From Protopterus annectens (taxonomy: Eukaryota > Chordata > Ceratodontiformes > Protopteridae), in assembly GCF_019279795.1 (NCBI RefSeq), contig NC_056725.1, forward strand, positions 1,746,343,220-1,746,407,219: a stretch of DNA of 64,000 nt, written 5' to 3'. The translations under genes and the position numbers were made by a program. Each line of letters starts with the position of its first letter. The stretch's first letter is position 1. Under the pieces are notes generated by a model. That model ran no database searches. It was given only the letters and a program-made list of their open reading frames with translations, and was not told the DNA's origin. Of this stretch, positions 1 to 10,111 are shown piece after piece.

Positions 1-60
1 TATAAATGTAAATTTGCCTATGTCACAAGTGATAATTCAATAAAGGTGTTTAAAAAATAA
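1..60 (+). mobile_element. L1-type LINE, extreme 3' end
   Basis: This short piece ends in an AATAAA-like signal followed by ggtgttt and an A-run. The same terminal sequence recurs at about 32498-32527 (+) and, reverse-complemented, at 1084-1115. It is therefore the 3' terminus of an L1-like element whose body lies before the window. It has no coding capacity. Confidence 0.6.
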
Positions 61-65
61 TTCGT

Positions 66-1083
66 AAAGTATTGAAGGAATTTTGTTGGAGGGAAAGAGG
101 ACAGAGTCAAGTGGGATGCGTTGATCCTTCCAAAAGAAGAAGCTGGCTTAGGATTACTTGATTTGAAAGGATATTTTAGAGCTACACAGTTAAGGCTCAT
201 GTATAAATTATAAACAACATGTTATAATTCAAAATGGAGTGGGATGATGATGAAGCAGGGAGAAGTTCAATAAACAGTGAAGATAGTGGGATTTTGGATG
301 CAGATCCTCAAGGAGAATAATATAAACCACAAAGAATGCAATACTCCTAGAGTAACATTAAGTATTCTAAGAACTAAGACAAAATGAGCATGGCAAAAGG
401 AAAGTTTTCCAATAAGGATGACTGCAAGTAGGAGTACAGAAAGTAGACAAGACAGTGCTGGAATTTATTGGCGAAACTTGGCAAAGGAAGCAAGGTACTG
501 CAACCAAATATCTAGAGAGGGAAAGATAATATAGTGGGATAAGGCCAAAAAATATTTGTACTGCAGGCTAGAGACTGCCTTCCCTACCAGTGATTGATAT
601 CAGAGTATAGGGAAAGAAGAAAGGATATGGGAATCTTTGGAATACTTGCTCTGGTGAGGTTTTTAGTTGAATCTAGGACATAAACCGCTGTTAAAAACAA
701 GGATAATTAGCAGTGTATTCAAAATATTGCATGATAACTTTTACTATCAATCAGATGAGTTTAGAAAAGATTGGGAAGTGAGACTGAATAACAACTTACA
801 ACAGAACAATGGAAGGACATGTGTATGGCACAAATATGAACAAAGTTCAGAATGTTTAGTATCTTTGCAGGGAAGTGTTTGCATAGGTATTTTTATACCC
901 CAAACAGACTTCAAAGAATTCTTCTTCAGGTAGATAGCAAATGTTGGAGGTGTGATGAAGAGAGAGGTAACTGGGGGCATCTGTTTTGGGTGTGTAGTTA
1001 GTTGGTATATTTAAAAAAATTCCCCCCAGAGTACTCTGTCAGAAATACTGAGTGAGCAAATGGCTGTAACTAAGGATATGATT
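66..1083 (+). mobile_element. L1-type LINE, ORF2 C-terminal fragment
   Basis: Conceptual translation gives patches typical of the region after the RT in L1 ORF2: a WDALILPKEEAGLGLLDLK block near 110-175 and a CWRCDEERGNWGHLFW block near 942-990, the cysteine-rich C-terminal signature. Frames are broken throughout and no complete ORF survives. The fragment stops at 1083, where an L1 3' end in the opposite orientation begins. Its last readable residues (LSEILSEQMAVTKDM) match LSEILGKQTTVSKEM in that neighbour, so both belong to one family. The 5' edge is a truncation. Confidence 0.75.
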
Positions 1084-1920
1084 TTTTTAAACACCTTTAT
1101 TAAATTATCATTTAAGACATAGACAGACATACATCAACAGAAAAGAAAAACTATTTTAACATTTTCCATTTAAATACAATATACATCACATATATTTTCT
1201 TTGTTACAATCATCAGTCCAACATTATAAAAAACTTCTGAATTCTTGCCTCCCCTTAAACCTTTTTTCTCCTCCTGAACATTGTTATGCATGTATTGTTC
1301 CCACAATTTCCATTTACTTCTATGTAATGTACTCCTTCCCTTTTCTAAAGATCCCTCTTCTAGTTTTTTAATCTCTTTTATAATATTCAGTACATCAAAT
1401 AATGTTGGTGTAACCTTTGATTTCCATTTTCTAGTAATAGCTTTTTTGCAGCCAACAGAATTAAACTTAATGAGTCCTTATTATGTCCAGATAGTTCACA
1501 TTCTGTATCCCAGCTCAAACAAAACATTTCCTTACTTACAGTCGTTTGCTTACCCAATATTTCTGATAGAGCATTCTGTAGGGAATTTTTAAAATCTTCC
1601 TGCACATTACACTCCCAAAACATATGTTTTCAATTGCCTATCTCTTTGCCATCACACCTCCAACATTTGCTATCTTTCTGAGTAAAAATTATTTGAAGTC
1701 TGCTGGGGGGTGGGGGAGGGGTGGTGGTGGTGGTATAAAAATACCTATGCAAACACTTTCAAGAAAAGATCCTAAACTTTATGGACTTGGTTGCATACAT
1801 ATGTCCTCCCAATTTTTTCTTGTAAATTGCTTTTCCAGTCTTGCTTCCCAATCTTTTCTAACCTCCTCTGATTGATTTTTTATACGTATCATGCAATATA
1901 GAATAGTTGATTAAATCTTA
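1084..1920 (-). mobile_element. L1-type LINE, 3' end with ORF2 C-terminus
   Basis: Read on the minus strand, this is a 5'-truncated L1. The ORF2 C-terminus occupies about 1920-1390 (CWRCDGKEIGN, then MFWECNVQEDFKNSLQNALS). A short 3' UTR follows and ends at 1084 in an A-run. It probably inserted into the plus-strand L1 piece that stops at 1083. A G-rich stretch at 1704-1733 is a local simple-sequence expansion. It is coding-dead. Confidence 0.75.
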
Positions 1921-1931
1921 CAATAATGTAA

Positions 1932-2321
1932 TTGTATTGCTCAGGCTCTGGATAGCATTGCATAAGTGGAAATTCCTTAAGATTCCAAGAGCAGGATAAG
2001 TTATTTCTTACACTTATTTCACTGAACTGCACTTCTGAAATGCTTATAATTGTGCTATACAGTTGAACTACTTCATTTTTTGCACTGTTATAAAGCTTTT
2101 TTTATTGTTTCACTGCATTTATGTACTGTTTTATACTGTTTTAACATTACTTAACTGTAAACTGCTTTTTCATACTGAGAGTTGTATTTTCTATTTGTGA
2201 GTGCTCTATCCGAGCTTTTCTGTGCATTTTTGATAATTGTCTGTTTACAGTTAGAATTCTCAAGTCTGCTCCTTGATCTGTTTAAAACTTTCATTTAGTG
2301 GCTACAGCTAGGAACTGTAAT
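1932..2321. repeat. Duplicated noncoding unit, copy 1
   Basis: About 390 bp, repeated at 2689-3076 with only scattered differences. Both copies begin ttgtattgctcaggctctgg and end gctacagctaggaactgtaat. The unit is AT-rich with no convincing ORF. A shorter third match, starting gtaaactgctttttcatact, lies at about 2360-2435 between the two. I do not recognise the family. It could be promoter-type tandem monomers of a LINE 5' UTR or a local duplication. Confidence 0.8.
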
Positions 2322-2688
2322 AGTGTGCATTACTATAATTGCATTTTTTATTTAATTACTAAATTGTAAACTGCTTTTTCATACTGAGACTTGTATTTTC
2401 TCTTTGTAAGTGTTCTTTCTATGCTTTTAAAGTGAGGTTTCTGTGTTCTGCTCAGGTGGCCTAATCTTAATAGAGGCCTGTTGTCTAGGCTGGTAGTTTT
2501 GTTTGAGTTTCCTGTGTTTCTGGCAGCCATTTTCTGCTGATTGTCTTCATTGTTATTGAGAGTAACAAGGCCTCCTGACCTTCTGTAGTATGAGTGATTG
2601 GGTAATAGCAGGGGCTGAGTAGTAATCTGATCTTCCAACTCTTCCATTCTTATTGCTATATAAACCCTGTATCTTATAAAGGTTCTGC
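2322..2688. other. Spacer between duplicated units
   Basis: This holds a partial third copy of the unit (about 2360-2435) and a TATA-like stretch near 2660-2680. A minus-strand frame of 99 codons is open here but resembles nothing I know and is probably chance. Confidence 0.4.
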
Positions 2689-3076
2689 TTGTATTGCTCA
2701 GGCTCTGGATTGCATTGCATAAGTGGAAATTCCTTAAGATTCCAAGAGCAGGATAAGTTATTTCTTACACTTATTTCACTGAACTGCACTTCTGAAACAC
2801 TTATAATTGTGCTATACAGTTGATTTACTACATTTTGCACTGTTATAAAGCTTTTTTTGTTTCACTGCATTTACATACTGTTTTATACTGTTTTAACATT
2901 ACTTAACTGTAAACTGCTTTTTCATACTGAGAGTTATATTTTCTGTTTGTGAGCACTCTATCCGAGCTTTTCTGTGTATTTTTGATAATTGTCTGTTTAC
3001 AGTTAAAAGCATCCTCAAGTCTGCTCCTTGATCTGTTTAAAACTTTCATTTAGTGGCTACAGCTAGGAACTGTAAT
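2689..3076. repeat. Duplicated noncoding unit, copy 2
   Basis: This is the second copy of the 390-bp unit at 1932-2321, giving a period of about 757 bp. The copies share the same start and end strings. The following 48 bp lead to the target site of PLE-A. Confidence 0.8.
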
Positions 3077-3124
3077 TTTTTCCACCTACCCTCCCTAGTG
3101 TTGTATGTTCTTATACTTGGTGGC

Positions 3125-3139
3125 TTTGCAGTTGCCCGC
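3125..3139. repeat. Target-site duplication of PLE-A, left
   Basis: The 15-mer tttgcagttgcccgc occurs here and again, exact, at 10950-10964. The two copies bracket the whole PLE-A insertion. Such a long exact direct repeat fits target-primed integration by a PLE. Confidence 0.85.
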
Positions 3140-3393
3140 AATATGTGATCCAGAAGTAATAAAACTTTAATAATTAAATCAAAAACATGAAAATAGCTGA
3201 ATAATAAGCCTTTTATTAAACAGACCGGTTTCGGCAACCAATGCCTTCTTCAGTGTATAAACAGTTCACCAAAAATACAATCCATTTATAGACGCACCCC
3301 ACCTGAGAGACTAATGGAGAATGCAACCAATAAATAATTAAAGAGAAAGTACACAAAATGTAACCTACAGTAATGCATGAAAGACTATGTCTG
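3140..3393 (-). repeat. PLE-A 5' inverted arm (pseudo-LTR)
   Basis: This is the reverse complement of PLE-A's 3' region at 10636-10881. Both arms share the hammerhead-like core and the AATAAA-bearing stretch. The arm starts immediately after the left TSD, while the 3' side continues about 70 bp past its matching arm. Confidence 0.85.
3227..3253 (-). ncRNA. Hammerhead-like ribozyme core, PLE-A 5' arm
   Basis: On the minus strand the string is CTGAAGA, then a GGC/GCC stem with a 7-nt loop, then GAAAC. Hammerhead ribozymes use CUGANGA, stem II, GAAA. Flanking stems I and III are not convincingly visible, so activity is uncertain. Confidence 0.45.
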
Positions 3394-3702
3394 GTGATAT
3401 ATTAGTAGGCACATTTCCATGTGGCCATTGTGGTTCATGTAAACAAATAAATAAGAGTAAGGAATTTAGTAGTCGCAATACCAGTAAAGTGTACCAGTTG
3501 GTGAACTGTTTATACACTGAAGAAGGCATTGGTTGCTGAAACCAGTCTGTTTAATAAAAGGCTTATTATTCAGCTATTTTCATGTTTTTGATTTAATTAT
3601 TCAATTTTTATTACTTCTGGATCGTACATTGCTGGCCTAGTGTTGTTCACTTGATTGGTTTGGCTGCGCATCTACCTACCTGCATAGCATCATGTTGGGT
3701 TG
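3394..3702 (+). repeat. PLE-A partial tandem copy with internal deletion
   Basis: 3394-3497 matches the start of the nuclease coding region (9670-9779). It is joined directly to 3498-3702, which matches the element's last 200 bp (10748-10948). The first part preserves the sequence across nt 8617/9686 without the nested insertion, so it records the empty site. The copy ends at the same terminus (catcatgttggg) as the full element. It has no coding capacity. Confidence 0.8.
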
Positions 3703-3879
3703 TGCTTTCTCAGCTATTCTGTAGGACAGGTCTGGAAGCTATCGAAATTGGGTACAGGGGAATCCTCCCCTGACATTTTCAGCTTTTTTGGAACTATTTG
3801 GTTATTCCATCTGTGAGATAAAGAACAAAGTATGTATGCAACCTACGATTGAAGTGCATCTTCGAATTTCTTTGTATTC

Positions 3880-4818
3880 GAGTCGTGACTTTTTGGAACA
3901 TTGGTATAGTGTTTATTATGGTGGCGTTTGTGGATTCCCGTCGGGCCTACGCAACACATCTCTATACAAGCAGTTGTGGTTGTTAGGACCACACATTCAA
4001 GGTTTGATTTGGCCTGAATATAAGAAACGAATGGTTGGTGCAGTATTGTATTAAAGCAGGAACACACATTTGACTGTATGGAAACTCGAAATGTTGGCTT
4101 GAATTATTGTATGCTTTAGTCTAATTTTTTCCACTTTACATAATAACTGGTGGGTCAAATTGCAGATGTCTATGCTGTTGGATGATCATAATGTAATTGG
4201 AGGCATTTTAGGTTTTCGTATATTTGTTATTAGTACAAAGTGTGATAAACTGTTTTTTGCTAAAGTGGGGTTGGTGCTGTGTTTTATGGAACTGAGTGGT
4301 TACATCGGACTGCTTGGCTAATTCTATTGCTTGTCTACAGCTATTGGGTGCTTCAGTTGAACTTTCACCACTTATATATTAGTACTGGCCAGGGAACCAT
4401 GAAGGTCCAGACTTAATGCAAGGAGTCGTCACTTCTTGGAACATTGGCATATTATTTATCTTGGGGGCATTTGTGGATTCCCATGGGGCCCAGGCAATAC
4501 ATGTTTATACGAGCAGCTGTGGTTAACAGGACCTCACATTCAAGGGTTGATTTTGTTTGAACATATAAAACGATAGGTTGGTGTAGTGTTTCATTGAAGC
4601 AGGAGGATCATAACACAATTGGAGGCACTTCAGTATATTTTGGATCGGTACAAAGTCTGATTTTTGCCAAAGTGGGATAAGGTGCTGTGTTTTATGCAAC
4701 TAGGTGGTTACATCGGACTGCTTGGCTAATTCTATTTTTACTCAATGCTTCAGTTGAACTCTCATTACCTAGATATCAGTAGTGATTGGGGAACTATGAA
4801 TGTCCATGCTTAATGTAA
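3880..4818 (+). repeat. Tandem duplication in PLE-A leader
   Basis: Two diverged copies with a 543-bp offset: unit 1 at 3880-4422 (from gagtcgtgactttttggaac) and unit 2 at 4423 to about 4818 (from gagtcgtcacttcttggaac). Unit 2 lacks roughly 130 bp of unit 1. No coding signal is visible. Duplicated leader segments can carry promoter function in retroelements, but nothing here proves that. Confidence 0.7.
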
Positions 4819-5939
4819 CTGGAAGAACATCAGATGAAGGTGGTTTTCGGACGAGCACAAAAAGCAAGATTTTTCGTTGGGGACATTAGTGACTTTTGGC
4901 TGATGTTGATCGTTTTGGTTTACAACAATATAAAGCTGATGACAAGTTGGTACATTCGAATGTGTAGACTCTTTTTGGCGAACCAGACATGAAGGTGTTG
5001 GTGGCTTAATTCGGCTTGTTTTGGAATATTAATATTTTTCGATATATGTTTTTCTTATTTTATCTATATGTATGTCATCTTACATTGGTAAGGACGCAAT
5101 CTTCATAAAGTTTTGCATCTTTTATGTTAAACACAGTCCACGTCAATTGGGAACACCTTTCTTGTGCCAAAGTACTTTTCCCCATTCTATGTTATCTCTT
5201 GCTGATCACAAATAATAATTTTTTTGTGTATCAGGATTTGTAGAATGTTATTTGAGGGCTAAGTATACTATTTTAAAGCGTTACAGTTTTCCAAATGGAT
5301 TTTTTAATATGGTTCTCGTAAATATGAGTACTATATACTTTATCACTCAAGTGTTACAGCATTGATATACGTCTGGTTGATTTGTTATTATTGGCACTAT
5401 TATCACTGGATGTTTTCTCACATCAACATATCAGTTCTGGATATATTATATAAGTTCGTATCCTGGGCACTAACAGTTCTAGCAAGCATTATTGTGGTGC
5501 AGTTGTAGGCCTAACAATTCATTTGTGTCATTTAGTGTTGTGGTGCCCATTGTTCTTTAACATCATATTGACTGTGGCCATTTATTGGACCTATTTATTT
5601 ACTTGCATTGAGTCTGACTTTTGTATAATAGACTTACATTTTAAGAGGTCATCAATATGGAGTTCATAACTGAATACATTGCATATACAGATTTCTCTTT
5701 TTGTTCCAATATATGACATCTTCTCTTATGGTGCTGGCTCTGTGTTTTTTTCCTTTTTTGTATAACAATTTTTTAATTTTTTGAAAGTTAAGTTTTTGAA
5801 AGTTAGCAGGGAATCTTGATGTGGTATAGGGGCTGATACCCATTATCACTATATATTATCATTGAATATTGATTCTCTATTATAGCATTTATTATAGCAT
5901 TTTATCTTGGTTTGTGGTATCGATCTATCTACTTCAAGA
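4819..5939. other. PLE-A leader, no gene seen
   Basis: AT-rich sequence between the tandem duplication and the coding region. Only short frames occur and none resembles a known protein. It is most simply the 5' untranslated part of PLE-A. Confidence 0.5.
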
Positions 5940-6930
5940 ATGGACCTAGACAGTATCTTAACTGGATTGTGTGCCGATCGGGAGAATATTGGGCTTTTTG
6001 GTATCCATGCCTCACCAGGCAGCAATTCCAATGAATAAGGGGAACAATCAGCCATGAATTGTGAATTGGCATTTAATTCCCTTTGCAAGGGTCTTAAAAA
6101 CCTAAGATCAAACATATGGCACTTACGTTTGTTCTGGGCATATTTACATAAAAACATAGCCCCTAGGGGTCTCAGAATTCAGCTACAACCATTGGTTGGC
6201 AGACAAGAAGAGAGATTATCCAATGAATGGCGTGAAGCCTTACAGAAAGGGTCCATGCGCTTTGACAACATACTGGCCCAATATTATGAATGTATGATTG
6301 ACATTAATCTTCAGGAAGTCAAAACTATGTGTTTAGACTGCAAAAATTTGAGTCTCAATCCATATTTCAAGACTCCATTAGCAAATTATCACAGGAACTC
6401 ACAAACCATGATAAAATTACTAGAGAGAGAAAAATAAAAAAGTTTAAAAGAGATTACATGGACTATCAAAGGGGGCGTCCTTTTGATTCCCAGAGAACAG
6501 TTAGATTTACGGGTACCAGTTCTGGTTCTACATCTAATGTTCCCAGCAACAATTTTAATAAAAAAAAGACCACGGTCTATTTTGAAAAACAGGGACCAAA
6601 CAAGTGCCAGTACATCAGGGGAGGATTCCTCATGTACCGATTATGATAATTCCAGCAATAAGGACTCACCACATAGGAAAAAAATCGAATAGAGTAATCC
6701 CTTTAGACAAGGTTCCAGGCGTAGGGGTGGACGTAAACACAAAAGTGGCAAACATGCCCAATTCCTTCAAGGGGTTGATCCAGAATTTTCTAACCTAAAT
6801 CAGGGTGTCAACCAAAATGTTCTGAATTTGTCTAAAGAAACATTGTCTGTATAGCATTTACAACTTCTGAATAAAGGTTTGGGTTTTATCCCTGGGTTTT
6901 TTGTAATGAACATAGCACTGTTACGGATGT
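5940..6930 (+). pseudogene. PLE-A ORF, N-terminal region
   Basis: This encodes the part of the PLE protein that precedes the RT. A 127-residue frame at 6054-6437 includes IWHLRLFWAYLHKNIAPRGL, resembling the N-terminal helical region of vertebrate PLE proteins. Further downstream in other frames lie a basic, Ser/Asn-rich stretch and a block reading NVLNLSKETL then LLNKGLGFIP, which in PLEs immediately precedes the RT. The pieces lie in more than one frame, so the region is decayed. No function beyond supporting retrotransposition is inferred. Confidence 0.6.
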
Positions 6931-6931
6931 C

Positions 6932-8617
6932 ATGAGTTTCTGTCGTAACCTGAATTTAATATTATTTTTTGCAGATAGAGACTCTCAAAGAACGGATGAG
7001 TTTAGATTTATTAAGTCTGATTTTCAACCAGCTATGCACAAACATGTTTCTGTCTTTATGCAAGCAGTCCTTAGGGACTTACATTTTGAACACAGGGAAT
7101 ATGACATACTGAGATCCAATCTCTCAAAGCAGGAATCGACTGCACTCAATGAGTTAAGGGAGAATCAAAACATTGCCATTCTTCCAGCAGATAAGGGGGG
7201 AGCTGTGGTTGTCATGGATATGAGTTCATATCTGAATGAGGGCCAAGCACAACTGTCTGATAAAAGATGCTATATGTACATGGCATATGATCCCACCACC
7301 CATTTTAAACAGGAAATAGACAGTTTTTTGAATCTTGCCCTTGAGGAGGGCATCATAACCAAAAATTGTGTTGTTCAGTTAACAGTCAAGGATCCTCAGA
7401 AACAAATCTTATATTTACTTCCCAAAATACATAAGTCCATTACCAATCCTCCGGGCAGACCTATTGTATCCGGAATTGGGTCTTTGACAGAGCCTTTATC
7501 TGCCTTTCTTAATCAATATCTCAAACCATTATTAGGTTTTGTAAGGGCTAGATTGCAGGATACAACCTAATTCCTACAGATTATACAGGATTGTCAACTT
7601 GAGCCGGGGTGGCTTATGTGTTCATTGGATGTTAAGGCCCTTTATACTAGCATTCCACATTGGGCTGGCCTACAGGCCCTTCAATATTGGTTGGATAGGG
7701 CTGCTTTATACTCCCCAGGGTTTAACACACTGCTTATTTGCATGATGGAACATGTCCTCAATAAGAATGTCTTGTATTTTCAAGGACAATGTTATTGGCA
7801 ACTGCAGGGTATGGCAATAGGAGCATCCTTTGCTCCCATTTATGCTGATTTATTCATGGCATTCTTTGAGGAATGCATGATCTATGATCCACTACATAAT
7901 ATCTATCTGGTAGAAATAGATATTTGGTGCGGGTACTTGGATGATTGCTGGATGGTGTGGCGGGCAGATGTGAGGTATTTACAGGAATTTATTGAATATC
8001 TCAATCAAAACGTATGGGGAATTGAGTTTACGGTAACATACGATCTTCAAAGTATAAATTTTTTGGATGTTACTGTTACTAGAAACACAGACCACACGTT
8101 GAACACTAGATCTTATCATAAATACCCTCAATACAACACTTTGTTACATGCTTCCAGCATGCACCCAGGCCACACCATCCGCAACATCCCCAAGTCACAA
8201 TTTATGCGCATCAAACGTCTGAGTTCAACACAGGGTGATTTCGACCGGGATGGTTTGGATCTCTATCACCGGTTTGCCAACAGGGGTTATAGACACCAAG
8301 ACATCCTCAATGCCTGGAATTGGACTAATAATATGGAGAGACAAACTTTGTTACAGTATCAATCTAAACCTAGGGATTGTTCTATGAATACCATTTGGTT
8401 CATTACCACCTTTGGCAGAAATTCCAATGCCATCAAGGGTATCATCAACAGACATTGGAATATTCTTATGGCCAATGAATATTTGAGAACAATATTGGAT
8501 CAACAATGCCATTTCTCCTACAGGAGAGACAGAATTCTTGGCTCTCTTTTTTCACATTTCAAACATATAGAAAGCGGGGGAGCGATACACCAACAAATGA
8601 CTATGTCTGGTGATATA
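6932..8617 (+). pseudogene. PLE-A reverse transcriptase
   Basis: PLE RTs are relatives of telomerase and copy element RNA at the target site. Blocks appear in order: NQNIAILPADKGGAVVVMD (about 7157-7215), YLLPKIHKSITNPPGRPIVS (about 7410-7470), motif A SLDVKALYTSIPH (about 7620-7660), motif B QGMAIGASFAPIYADLF (about 7805-7855), motif C GYLDDCW (about 7930-7950) and the C-terminal thumb block HPGHTIRNIPKSQFMRIKRL near 8165. All catalytic aspartates are present. The frame is interrupted at least once between the PPGRP block and motif A. The ORF reads through 8617 into the nested element for 29 codons; those residues are not PLE-A protein. Confidence 0.85.
8602..8617. repeat. Target-site duplication of nested PLE-B, left
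   Basis: The 16-mer tatgtctggtgatata is repeated exactly at 9670-9685. The same 16-mer occurs once, uninterrupted, in PLE-A's partial copy at about 3397-3412, flanked by the sequences found on the outer sides of this insertion. Confidence 0.9.
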
Positions 8618-8652
8618 AACTGGGTAAAAAAAGAGCAACTGTTGAAAACCAC

Positions 8653-8905
8653 AAATGCCCAAGAAATCCAAGCCAAGGAAACCAGACAGAGAGATGAGCT
8701 TTAACGCAAATTTTTAATCCTAGCAAAATCAAATTATAGCATTTTCGCTACTGATACTTCAGTAGCTTCATCAGAATAAAAACAGTTGGCGCCAAAATCC
8801 CTGTTTTAAAAAACCTTTGAGATGACATCATAGTGTAAGTACAGGAACTGACGCAAATACATTTACATAAGCAGCTTAAAAACACAGCGCAGTTTTCATG
8901 AAATA
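8653..8905 (-). repeat. PLE-B inverted arm, left
   Basis: This matches the reverse complement of 9417-9670 with about three differences by eye: one substitution beside the ribozyme core, one single-base length change in an A-run and one further transition. It contains the hammerhead-like core at 8739-8774 on the minus strand. Confidence 0.9.
8739..8774 (-). ncRNA. Hammerhead-like ribozyme core, PLE-B 3' arm
   Basis: The minus strand reads CTGATGA, one A, a perfect 8-bp stem GCTACTGA/TCAGTAGC with a 4-nt loop, then GAAA. This matches the hammerhead catalytic core CUGAUGA-stem II-GAAA apart from the extra A. A GCGTTA string further 3' could in principle form the closing stem in a tandem or circular transcript. 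Cleavage is unproven. Confidence 0.55.
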
Positions 8906-9416
8906 TATAATGTGGCCTAGTAATGGCTATCACAGTTTAGTGATTTAGACAGTTGTCCTGTAGTTTATACCTGGGGCATAATACACTTAGACCAGGCTAG
9001 TCACTAACTACTTCTATAACATATAGAACTTCAGGATCAACACTTTCTTAGATTAATTTTTAAAAATAAGACCTTTATAGCAACTTCAAAAATAAGATCT
9101 TTTACAGTGACTGTCTCTTGCAAAGTTCTTTATAATGATTTCCTTTAGATAATTTCCCTGTTAGGAAACTTCTCTTTAAGAGAATTACTGTTTTTTAATT
9201 GATGTAGTCACTGTATTTGCTTATTTTTTATTTTCATTTCTATTCGTTCTGTCCAACAGGACTTTTAAAATCTGAGCGTGAATAATGTTAGCGCAGAAAA
9301 TGTTTATAAGGTCCTACAGGTGTAGGCATTAAACAAACTATAAATTAAGCTAATTATAATTATAATTTTGGCAGTAGAGTCTCTTTGACTTTACTTTTAC
9401 TTTACTTTTAGTATTG
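8906..9416. other. PLE-B internal noncoding filler
   Basis: AT-rich sequence between the arms with no ORF above about 40 codons and no recognisable domain. A small repeat of ttactttta units lies near 9388-9410. Confidence 0.5.
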
Positions 9417-9670
9417 TATTTCATGAAAACTGCGCTGTGTTTTTAAGCTGCTTATGTAAATGTATTTGCATCAGTTCCTGTACTTACACTATGATGTCAT
9501 CTCAAAGGTTTTTTTAAAACAGGGATTTTGGCGCCAACTGTTTTTATTCTGATGAAGCTACTGAAGTATCAGTAGCGAAAACGCTATAATTTGATTTTGC
9601 TAGGATTAAAAATTTGCGTTAAAGCTCATCTCTCTGTCTGGTTTCCTTGGCTTGGATTTCTTGGGCATTT
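9417..9670 (+). repeat. PLE-B inverted arm, right
   Basis: Partner of 8653-8905. It abuts the right TSD directly, sharing its terminal t. Confidence 0.9.
9549..9584 (+). ncRNA. Hammerhead-like ribozyme core, PLE-B 5' arm
   Basis: CTGATGA, an extra A, an 8-bp perfect stem and GAAAACGC on the plus strand. It is the mirror of the core at 8739-8774 and differs next to the GAAA (ACGC here, ATGC there). Confidence 0.5.
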
Positions 9671-9685
9671 ATGTCTGGTGATATA
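9670..9685. repeat. Target-site duplication of nested PLE-B, right
   Basis: Exact copy of the 16-mer at 8602-8617. PLE-A coding sequence resumes immediately after it (ttagtaggcac). Confidence 0.9.
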
Positions 9686-10111
9686 TTAGTAGGCACATTT
9701 CCGTGTGGCCATTGTGGTTCATGTAAACAAATAAATAAGAGTAAGGAATTTAGTAGTCGCAATACCAGTAAAGTGTACCAATGCAGAACATTTGGCAACT
9801 GTAGCAGCAGTTGGGTGGTCTATTTGGCAACATGTCGGTGTCAAGCTTTCTATGTAGGCCATACTTCTAGACCACTAAGAACACGCATCAACGAACATAG
9901 ATCAGATATTAAAACCAGGAAGGAAACCAATGCCTTATATAGGCATGTTTTGAAACATCCTGAAGCACAGTTTTCTTTTGTAATCATTGATAGAATTCTG
10001 GGGGATCGCAGTAATCCCCAGGGATGGCATAGAATACTTACTCACAAAGAACAACATTGGATTATTACATTGGGCGCCTTATTCCCTCCTGGATTGAATG
10101 ACCATTTGTAA
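9671..10111 (+). pseudogene. PLE-A GIY-YIG endonuclease domain
   Basis: This is the nuclease that nicks target DNA to prime PLE reverse transcription. The frame reads GTFPCGHCGSCKQ (a cysteine-rich linker), then WVVYLATCRCQAFYVGHTSR, the GIY-YIG core, in which VVY and YVG stand for the two name motifs. RPLRTRINEHR follows with the conserved arginine, then NALYRHVLKHPE and a conserved LTHKEQHWI block containing a glutamate. The domain is complete to its stop at 10109-10111. It was once continuous with the RT and is now cut off from it by PLE-B. Confidence 0.85.

Larger units (their letters stand above)
8618..9669 (-). mobile_element. Nested palindromic non-autonomous PLE-like element (PLE-B)
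   Basis: A 1052-bp insertion in PLE-A with a 16-bp TSD. Near-identical inverted arms of about 253 bp (8653-8905 and 9417-9670) flank about 510 bp of AT-rich noncoding filler. The left side has about 35 bp outside the arm and the right side has none. In PLE-A the extra tail is at the 3' end, so PLE-B is read as minus-oriented. Each arm contains a strong hammerhead-like core. No RT or nuclease is encoded, so it would depend on another PLE. A foldback DNA transposon is the main alternative, but the asymmetric tail and the ribozyme core argue for a PLE. Confidence 0.75.

Noticed and set aside
9549-9620. A complete classical hammerhead with stems I and III in linear order
   Set aside because: The closing GCGTT string lies downstream rather than upstream of CTGATGA, so only a tandem or circular RNA could form it. 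Only the core is claimed.
8653-9670. A foldback or MITE-type DNA transposon
   Set aside because: The termini are asymmetric (35 bp beyond the left arm, none on the right), the TSD is 16 bp, and the arms carry the same ribozyme-like core as the PLEs nearby. A PLE origin explains more.
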